Below are positions 6,103 through 10,292 of a stretch of DNA of 10,292 nt, one piece after another (the stretch's first letter is position 1; the number at the start of each line of letters is the position of its first letter). The notes below the pieces were generated by a model. The model had not been told where the DNA came from. It ran no database searches and saw only the letters and a list, made by a program, of their open reading frames with translations. Source of the stretch: Burkholderiales bacterium (GTDB taxonomy: Bacteria > Actinomycetota > Thermoleophilia > Gaiellales > Gaiellaceae); contig JAICUZ010000073.1 in NCBI GenBank assembly GCA_025935595.1, forward strand, positions 1 to 10,292, given 5' to 3'. The position numbers and the translations under genes are program-made.

Positions 6103-6660
6103 GTGTCAATTGAACTGCGGCAGCTGACACGCCTGCGCACGACCCTCGAGGTCGCGTCGGCGACTGCGCTCCAGCCCGGGCCGGCCGGCCTGCTCGTGTA
6201 CGCGAACGCGCGCAACTCGGTGCGGGCGGCGCTCGAGGGCTCACAGCCCGCGAAGGAGTTCGAGCTCCTGTTCCCGCGCGCCGATGCGAGCTTCTCGCTC
6301 TCGCCCGAGTACCCGATCGTGCTGCTCGGCCAGTTGATCGTCTGGCTCCGCGAGTTGGAGCAGTCGGTGGCCGAATCGATCGTCTCGCCGGAGCTGATGC
6401 TGGTCGACCCGGAGCTGCGCCGCCTGGCCAGCCTCGCCGCGGAGCCGCCGCCGCCGGAGCCCGAGCAGGAGGCGGAGCAGAACAGGCCCGATCCCGACGC
6501 GATGCCGGCATACGACGGAGACGGCCGACGAGAAGACCGCCGCGGCTTCCCCGCGACGGCAGGCGCCTACGTGCTGCGCGCGTCGATCAGGACGGCGGCG
6601 ATCGATCTCGCGTTCTTCGTGCTGCTCGCGTGCATCGTCCTCTTGATCAGCATCCGCTGA
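6103..6660 (+). CDS. Tail-anchored membrane protein of unknown function
   Basis: 185 residues from GTG 6103. Three parts are visible. Residues 1-110 form an apparently folded, helix-rich soluble domain ('IELRQLTRLRTTLEVASAT', 'EFELLFPRADASFSLSPEYP', 'LIVWLRELEQSVAESIVSPE'). Residues ~112-160 are a Pro/Glu- then Asp/Arg-rich linker ('EPPPPEPEQEAEQNRPDP'). The last ~21 residues are a single membrane helix ('AAIDLAFFVLLACIVLLI') ending in SIR*. This is the layout of a tail-anchored protein with its N-terminal domain in the cytoplasm. I recognise no family. The start is chosen because frame upstream of 6103 translates the GC-rich hairpins into low-complexity sequence; the nearest GGAG is 17 nt away, so the start is uncertain. 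Confidence 0.72.
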   Translation: MSIELRQLTRLRTTLEVASATALQPGPAGLLVYANARNSVRAALEGSQPAKEFELLFPRADASFSLSPEYPIVLLGQLIVWLRELEQSVAESIVSPELMLVDPELRRLASLAAEPPPPEPEQEAEQNRPDPDAMPAYDGDGRREDRRGFPATAGAYVLRASIRTAAIDLAFFVLLACIVLLISIR

Positions 6661-6681
6661 GCACGAACGGGGCAGGCTGGA

Positions 6682-6701
6682 GCGGCCGCGCCCGCGGCCG
6701 C
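6682..6701. terminator. GC hairpin between converging genes
   Basis: Two copies of the self-complementary octamer GCGGCCGC (6682-6689 and 6694-6701) separated by GCCC form a perfect 8-bp stem with a 4-nt loop. It lies 21 bp after one stop and 29 bp before the other, on a converging gene pair. No U-tract on either side. A bidirectional terminator is the likely role. Confidence 0.5.
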
Positions 6702-6730
6702 CGCCAGCACACGAAGGTCTGCCGGAGCGG

Positions 6731-6976
6731 TTACGCCGCGCCGACTGCGGGGAGGCTGCGCCGGTGCTCCCGGCGGGCCATCGTCCCGAGCGTGATCGCA
6801 ACCGCGATCAACGCGATCGCGATGATCCACTCGACCGAGCCGTTGTGACGGTCGGGATCCCAGCCCGTCACCTCGAGCCAGTCGCGCCAGAAGAAGGTCA
6901 CGACGCCGAGGACACCGCTGATTGCTGCGAGGGTCGTCTCGATCTTGTAGAGACGGCTTCCGTCTTTCAGCACCAC
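6731..6976 (-). CDS. Small two-helix membrane protein
   Basis: 81 residues. A short charged N-terminus (VLKDGSRLYKIE) leads into a first hydrophobic helix 'TTLAAISGVLGVVTFFW', a loop 'RDWLEVTGWDPDRHNGSVEW', a second helix 'IIAIALIAVAITLGTMA', and a basic tail 'RREHRRSLPAVGAA'. Two membrane segments with positive residues at both ends put both termini in the cytoplasm and the Asp/Trp loop outside. Two GTG codons in tandem (6976, 6973) follow AAGGGGG; the second has the better spacing. I do not recognise a named family. It is divergent from the transporter gene with only 56 bp between starts, and its second helix resembles that of the 64-aa protein on the other side of the transporter. Confidence 0.75.
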   Translation of the reverse strand: MVLKDGSRLYKIETTLAAISGVLGVVTFFWRDWLEVTGWDPDRHNGSVEWIIAIALIAVAITLGTMARREHRRSLPAVGAA

Positions 6977-7032
6977 TCCCCCTTGTTCGGACTGCAGGAA
7001 ACTTCCGAGGTCCGCAGGATAGGCGAACCTCT

Positions 7033-8685
7033 ATGAACGTGCCACGTGTACTGACCAGGATCGAGCAAGCCCGCAGACGGCTTCCGGCGAACGTCCGGAA
7101 GCTCGGCTGGATCTCCCTGGCCAACGACGCGGCCAGTGAGCTTGCCTACCCGATCGTTCCGTTGTTCCTGACGGTGACGCTCGGCGCGCCGGTCGCGATC
7201 GTCGGGCTGATCGAGGGGATCGCGGAGGCGATCGCGACCGGGGTCCGCCTGCTCTCCGGCTGGGTGTCCGACCGGATGGGCGACCGGCGGAAGCCGTGGA
7301 TCATCGGCGGGTACGGCGCTTCGACGGTCGCGCGGGCGATGCTCGCAGCTGCTCCCGGCTGGGGGCTCGTGCTCGCCGGGCGGATCGTCGACCGGTTCGG
7401 CAAGGGCGCCCGCAGCACTCCGCGGGACGCACTGATCCGCGACTCGACCCCGGCGGAGCAGCGCGGGTCGAGCTTCGGCTACCACCGCGCGATGGACACG
7501 GCCGGAGCCGTGCTCGGACCGCTGCTCGCCGTGATCCTGCTCGAGAGCGGAGTCGCGCTCCGCGGGATCCTCTGGGTGGCGTGCGGCCTCGGCGTCATCA
7601 CGCTGGTTGTGCTGCGAGGCGTGCGCGAGGCTCCCGGCCACGATCCGACGCGGACGGCTGAGGTCGTCGCCGAGCGCGAGGCGCTGCCGCCGGTGTTCTG
7701 GGCGACGATCGTCGTGTGGGTGCTGTTCTCGCTCGGGAACTCGAGCGACGCGTTCCTCGTGCTGCGCGCGCGCGATCTCGGTCTCGGGGTCGTCGTCGTC
7801 GTCCTCGCCTACGCGGTCTACAACGTCATCTATTGCTCGCTCTCGTGGCCCTTCGGCGCGCTTTCCGACCGCGTCCCCCGCTCCCTGCTGCTCGGAGGCG
7901 GGCTCGCGGTGTTCGCGCTCGTGTACTTCGGCTTCGCCGTCACCTCGCGCGGCTGGACCGTCTGGCCGCTGTTCGCGGTGTACGGCGTGTACATCGCAGC
8001 GACGGAGGGCGTCGCACGCGCGTGGGTCGCGGACACGCTGCCGGACCGTGCAGCGGTGGGGACCGCATACGGCATCTTCTTCCTCACAACGGCGGCAGCG
8101 TCGCTCGTCGCGAGCGTCGTCGCGGGCGTGCTGTGGACGTACGTCAGCCCACGTGCTCCGTTCGTCGTCGGCGCCGCGGCAGCTGTTGTGGCACTCGTGT
8201 TTCTCGTCGGGTTCGAGCTCGGTTGGCAGGCACGGGCGCGCACGGTCAAGCTCGCGCTCATCGGCGCCGGTGTGGCCGTGCTCGCCGTGGCCGCGCTGGC
8301 GATCGCGTTCGAGCACCATCGGCTCGCGGAGGCGTTCGACACGGGTGAGTCGGGAGCGGCGAGCGCCGCGTACTTCCGTCCGTGCGATCCTGCGCCGACC
8401 GCGCGCGCACAGGTCGCGTTTCCGGCCGCCGGCTCGACGTACACGCACCGCTCGATCGAGGGACCGACGACGGTGGTGAAGGGGTTCCGCGGTGGTGTCG
8501 TGAAGGAGGCGAACGCTGCGTACCGGTCGGCGCTCGCCGCTGCCGGGTACACGATCCTGCGCTCCGAGATCGATCCGGCCGACTCGGAAGTCGTCTTCCG
8601 CAATGCGAAGACGTCGGGTCAGGTAGCGATGGCGCAGGAGTGCAAGAGCCGGGTCCGGCTCCGCATCACGATCAGACCGGCGTAG
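7033..8685 (+). CDS. Major facilitator superfamily transporter with C-terminal appended domain
   Basis: 550 residues from ATG 7033, longer than the ~400 of a plain MFS carrier. Residues 1-400 hold the 12-helix body, with 'GWVSDRMGDRRKPW' (76-89) as MFS motif A between helices 2 and 3, 'RFGKGARSTPRDALIRDSTP' (121-140), 'YHRAMDTAGAVLGPLLAVIL', and a second-half counterpart 'WPFGALSDRVPRSLLLGG'. This resembles the efflux-type permeases with 'DRxGKGxRxxPRDALI', whose substrates are mostly undefined. A 13th hydrophobic segment (about 405-427, 'KLALIGAGVAVLAVAALAIA') is followed by a ~120-residue soluble domain with two cysteines (451 and 537), which would face outward if the 12-helix core has both ends inside. 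ATG 7033 is chosen because the frame upstream overlaps the divergent gene; no strong Shine-Dalgarno. The direction of transport and the substrate are unknown. Confidence 0.88.
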   Translation: MNVPRVLTRIEQARRRLPANVRKLGWISLANDAASELAYPIVPLFLTVTLGAPVAIVGLIEGIAEAIATGVRLLSGWVSDRMGDRRKPWIIGGYGASTVARAMLAAAPGWGLVLAGRIVDRFGKGARSTPRDALIRDSTPAEQRGSSFGYHRAMDTAGAVLGPLLAVILLESGVALRGILWVACGLGVITLVVLRGVREAPGHDPTRTAEVVAEREALPPVFWATIVVWVLFSLGNSSDAFLVLRARDLGLGVVVVVLAYAVYNVIYCSLSWPFGALSDRVPRSLLLGGGLAVFALVYFGFAVTSRGWTVWPLFAVYGVYIAATEGVARAWVADTLPDRAAVGTAYGIFFLTTAAASLVASVVAGVLWTYVSPRAPFVVGAAAAVVALVFLVGFELGWQARARTVKLALIGAGVAVLAVAALAIAFEHHRLAEAFDTGESGAASAAYFRPCDPAPTARAQVAFPAAGSTYTHRSIEGPTTVVKGFRGGVVKEANAAYRSALAAAGYTILRSEIDPADSEVVFRNAKTSGQVAMAQECKSRVRLRITIRPA

Positions 8686-8688
8686 CGG

Positions 8689-8883
8689 CTAGCCGCGCTC
8701 GCGGATGAACGACGCGACGTGCGCGACGACGAGCGCGATCGCGATCGTCATCGGGATCCACTCGACGACCTGCCACACCGAAGCCGCGCCGAACATCCAG
8801 GCAGCGACGAGCAAGACCGTGCAGGTGCCGGCTACGCGCCACAGCAGCCGCCGCGTGAAGCGATGGAATGCGGTCATCGCCAT
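8689..8883 (-). CDS. Small two-helix membrane protein (64 aa)
   Basis: 64 residues from ATG 8883: basic N-terminus 'MAMTAFHRFTRRLLWR', first helix 'VAGTCTVLLVAAWMFGAA', short loop 'SVWQVVEWI', second helix 'PMTIAIALVVAHVASFI', basic end RERG*. Both termini are predicted inside. It converges on the transporter gene with only 3 bp between stops. The 'VVEWI...IAIALVV' segment parallels 'SVEWIIAIALIAV' of the 81-aa protein on the far side of the transporter, and the DNA of both contains GATCCACTCGAC. No Shine-Dalgarno precedes the ATG; a candidate promoter places the transcription start only about 3 nt before it, so a leaderless message is possible. Function unknown. Confidence 0.7.
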   Translation of the reverse strand: MAMTAFHRFTRRLLWRVAGTCTVLLVAAWMFGAASVWQVVEWIPMTIAIALVVAHVASFIRERG

Positions 8884-8892
8884 GCGGACCGC

Positions 8893-8921
8893 AGGCTATG
8901 CCCGACGTTGGCAGCGTTCAG
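8893..8921 (-). promoter_or_regulatory. Candidate promoter giving a near-leaderless transcript
   Basis: On the minus strand CTGAAC (8921-8916) and TAGCCT (8898-8893) are 17 bp apart. TANNNT -10 boxes are usual in actinobacteria; transcription would start near 8886, just before the ATG at 8883. The perfect 10-bp palindrome GGGACGTCCC (8932-8941) lies 10 bp upstream of the -35 and could be an operator. Tentative. Confidence 0.3.
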
Positions 8922-8957
8922 AGAACCGAACGGGACGTCCCTGACGGGTGTCCGCGG

Positions 8958-9122
8958 CTAGCCCGAGACGAGCCGAAGCAGCTCGAGGGGCAAGACGAGC
9001 AACCAGATTCCGGATGCCGCCAGCGAGAGCACGGTGCACACAGTGAACTCGGCCGCGACCGGCTTCGCGAGCCGGAAGCTCTTGATGTCCCTGGGCACCG
9101 GAGCGACTGCCACAGCATTCAT
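8958..9122 (-). CDS. Small single-helix membrane protein (54 aa)
   Basis: ATG at 9122 to TAG at 8958, 54 residues. N-terminal half is polar with basic residues ('VPRDIKSFRLAKPVAAEF'), then one membrane-length hydrophobic stretch ('TVCTVLSLAASGIWLLVLPL') and a short tail ELLRLVSG. The positive-inside rule puts the N-terminus in the cytoplasm. GAGG ends 2 nt before the ATG, closer than ideal. It lies head-to-tail with the 64-aa gene (74 bp gap) on the same strand, so the two may be co-expressed. No family recognised; the overlapping frame on the same strand is Ser/Arg/Cys-rich and implausible. Confidence 0.55.
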   Translation of the reverse strand: MNAVAVAPVPRDIKSFRLAKPVAAEFTVCTVLSLAASGIWLLVLPLELLRLVSG

Positions 9123-9354
9123 GGCCTCACTATCGGCGGCGCGTCATCGCTGCTGGAGATGCGCTCCGTAAGCGGTCGGCAAAGTCGGCCGAAACCACCC
9201 TTTCGGGGTACGTAGTTCACGGTGCTTTCCGGCTTTCAAACCGTCTCATCAGGCCGTCATCCCCGGACCTCTGTCCAGGCGACAGTCGTCGATCTGCGAT
9301 GCAACCTGCGAACAGGTGTGGGTCTTCCATTCAGCCGACCGGAGCCGTCCGACC
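9123..9354. other. Divergent intergenic region with direct repeats and a small hairpin
   Basis: 232 bp between divergent small genes, with no convincing coding frame. GTCGGC occurs twice, 9 bp apart (9175-9180, 9184-9189), directly followed by a perfect 6-bp stem CCGAAA/TTTCGG (9189-9194 with 9201-9206), then GGGTAC (9206-9211) overlapping the palindrome TACGTA. GGGTAC resembles the -10 of actinobacterial SigB/SigF-type promoters, but no GTTT-type -35 is present at the right distance. Confidence 0.35.
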
Positions 9355-9570
9355 GTGAGGTCGCGGCACGAGGAGACCGAGTCCCAGCTCAAGCTTCTCG
9401 GACACCGTGAGCTCGATCTCGTCTCCCGGCTGGCTGTGCTGTACGAGCGGGCCGAGCTGTATCCGCAGGAAGTGACGAAGCGCCAGGTCGCGGAGCTCAA
9501 CCGGAAGCTCGACGAGATCCGTTCGGAGATCGACGTGCTGCGCGCCGAGCCCCGCGACCACGACTGGTAG
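9355..9570 (+). CDS. Short coiled-coil protein, hypothetical
   Basis: 71 residues from GTG 9355, preceded by GGAG with 10-nt spacing. An in-frame GTG at 9316 would add 13 residues without a ribosome site. The sequence is highly charged and helical: 'EETESQLKLLGHRELDLV', 'RLAVLYERAELYPQEVTK', and 'RQVAELNRKLDEIRSEIDVL' with leucine/valine/isoleucine heptad spacing that predicts a coiled coil in the C-terminal half. No cysteines and no signal peptide: a cytoplasmic, probably dimeric small protein. I do not recognise a family. The antisense frame is less protein-like. It converges with the collagen-like gene. Confidence 0.6.
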   Translation: MRSRHEETESQLKLLGHRELDLVSRLAVLYERAELYPQEVTKRQVAELNRKLDEIRSEIDVLRAEPRDHDW

Positions 9571-9585
9571 CGCTTCTACGAAGCG
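9571..9585. terminator. Short hairpin between converging genes
   Basis: CGCTTC (9571-9576) pairs perfectly with GAAGCG (9580-9585) over a 3-nt TAC loop, directly after the TAG at 9570 and 8 bp before the opposing stop. Too short to be certain; a shared terminator is plausible. Confidence 0.35.
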
Positions 9586-9592
9586 GCGTCGC

Positions 9593-10165
9593 TCATCCTG
9601 TGGCGCAGGTGACGTACGCGAACAGCTTCCACGAATCGGGATAGGACCCGAAGGTCTCCGCCTTGACCGTGTAGCCGCCGGGCAACTTCCCGGTGCCGGC
9701 GTCGAAGTCGTTCGGAGTGATCTCGGTGATCCCCGGCGCGGCGCTCGAATTGTTGTTCGTCACGAGCTGGATCGAGAACGCCCACGAGATCGCGCGCTTC
9801 CCCGCCGGACAGAGGGCGGTTGCGGTCTTCGGCGACGACGGGTCGAACCCGCTCTCACCTCCTACGAACTGCAACCCGAGGGCGGCGGCCGTCCCCGGCG
9901 GACCGGCCGGGCCGGCGGGCCCTGCAGGTCCTGCGGGTCCCTGCGGGCCCGCTGGGCCTGCGCGAAGCTGGCCGCTACGGAAGAGGGACGCCGTCAGTGT
10001 TCCGCGGCGGATTTTCGCGGCGGTTACTGCACCGTTCTTCAGCTGGGTCGTCCCGACCGAGTTCGGCGGGATGACAAGGTGCTCCGCGGCGGTTCCCAGG
10101 GGCGATGCACCGAGCAGGAACGCAACCCCGGCGAACAGGCAGGCGAGCAATGCGGTGCGGCGCAT
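9593..10165 (-). CDS. Secreted collagen-like protein
   Basis: 190 residues from ATG 10165, preceded by AAGGAG with good spacing. Signal peptide: 'MRRTALLACLFAGVAFLLGA' with cleavage probably near 'GTAAEH' (43-48 region). Next is 'IPPNSVGTTQLKNGAVTAAK', a short beta/turn-like module common in secreted actinobacterial proteins with collagen tracts. A collagen tract of about seven Gly-X-Y triplets follows, beginning GPAGPQGPAGPAG and ending GPPG, too short for a stable triple helix alone. The C-terminal ~80 residues form a separate domain with two cysteines ('TALCPAGKRAISWAFSI' and 'FAYVTCATG'), which may pair. Likely extracellular and perhaps trimeric by analogy with other bacterial collagen-like proteins; binding partner unknown. 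Longer starts (to 10219) would place the signal sequence internally and are rejected. Confidence 0.85.
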   Translation of the reverse strand: MRRTALLACLFAGVAFLLGASPLGTAAEHLVIPPNSVGTTQLKNGAVTAAKIRRGTLTASLFRSGQLRAGPAGPQGPAGPAGPAGPAGPPGTAAALGLQFVGGESGFDPSSPKTATALCPAGKRAISWAFSIQLVTNNNSSAAPGITEITPNDFDAGTGKLPGGYTVKAETFGSYPDSWKLFAYVTCATG

Positions 10166-10197
10166 GGTGTTCTCCTTCCTTGATGCGCTTACCGGCG

Positions 10198-10226
10198 ATC
10201 CTGCGCGCACCCGCTCCACAAAGCAA
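10198..10226 (-). promoter_or_regulatory. Candidate promoter of the collagen-like gene
   Basis: On the minus strand TTGCTT (10226-10221) and CAGGAT (10203-10198) are 17 bp apart, giving a leader of about 26 nt containing the AAGGAG. The -10 is a weak match. Confidence 0.35.
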
Positions 10227-10292
10227 CCGACCCATGCGAGGCGACGCCGAGGGCGATGCGTTCCTTCCCGTAAGCGCGCCGCAGATGCCGCC
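10227..10292. other. Right edge, nothing assignable
   Basis: 66 bp upstream of the candidate promoter. Open frames exist on both strands but none shows protein-like composition or a start with a ribosome site; a gene may begin just outside the window. Confidence 0.3.

Noticed and set aside
6967..8448. 493-aa open frame antisense to the MFS transporter
   Set aside because: Arg/Asp/His-rich translation typical of the reverse of a hydrophobic high-GC gene; no domains.
9174..9240. Cyclic-di-GMP riboswitch
   Set aside because: The GGCAAAG and GCCGAAACC pieces are suggestive, but the conserved P1/P2 order and tetraloop-receptor of GEMM are absent.
9331..9561. 76-aa minus-strand frame opposite the coiled-coil protein
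   Set aside because: Heptad pattern, GGAG and composition favour the plus strand; the antisense translation shows no comparable structure.
1..10292. CRISPR array, tRNA, rRNA or insertion sequence
   Set aside because: No regularly spaced direct repeats, no cloverleaf-like GTTCGANTC element in context, and no transposase-like frame seen.

Overview
The window is high-GC DNA with dense coding on both strands, GTG and ATG starts and Gram-positive-style secreted proteins. This fits an actinobacterium. The deep-branching Thermoleophilia are a reasonable guess, because the collagen-like protein at the right end carries a signal/'SVGTTQLKNGAVT'/Gly-X-Y layout that I associate with that group. No rRNA, tRNA, transposase or CRISPR is visible. 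The lineage is inference, not proof.

Left end (minus strand, 2379 down to 1): a tightly coupled four-gene operon. It encodes a holo-ACP-synthase-type phosphopantetheinyl transferase, an 80-aa carrier protein with a GMTSHASV attachment site, an acyl-CoA-dehydrogenase-fold flavoprotein and an amino acid:[carrier protein] ligase cut by the window edge. The ligase is a seryl-tRNA-synthetase-like class II enzyme. Gene junctions are a 4-nt overlap and two 3-nt gaps. Together they look like a complete aminoacyl-thioester cassette: activate the carrier, load an amino acid, then perhaps oxidise it while tethered. The amino acid and the end product cannot be read from the sequence.

Middle (2535-5540): a possible 35-aa membrane peptide; a lipoprotein of the arylsulfotransferase (ASST) family on the minus strand; and, divergent from it, a LivK-type periplasmic-binding protein on the plus strand. 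The latter has a good sigma70-like promoter, a strong Shine-Dalgarno and a 12-bp GAAA-loop terminator. No permease or ATPase genes accompany it.

Right of centre (5541-6730): a nested hairpin, a 67-aa hypothetical protein (minus), a structured divergent intergenic region, and a 185-aa tail-anchored protein of unknown function (plus). A perfect 8-bp GC hairpin closes this part.

Right end (6731-10292): a major facilitator superfamily transporter with an extra C-terminal transmembrane segment and a ~120-aa appended domain. It is flanked on both sides by small two-helix membrane proteins that share a VEWI motif. Then come a 54-aa single-helix protein, a structured intergenic region, a short coiled-coil protein and a secreted collagen-like protein. 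The most interesting unit is the left-hand aminoacyl-carrier-protein operon.
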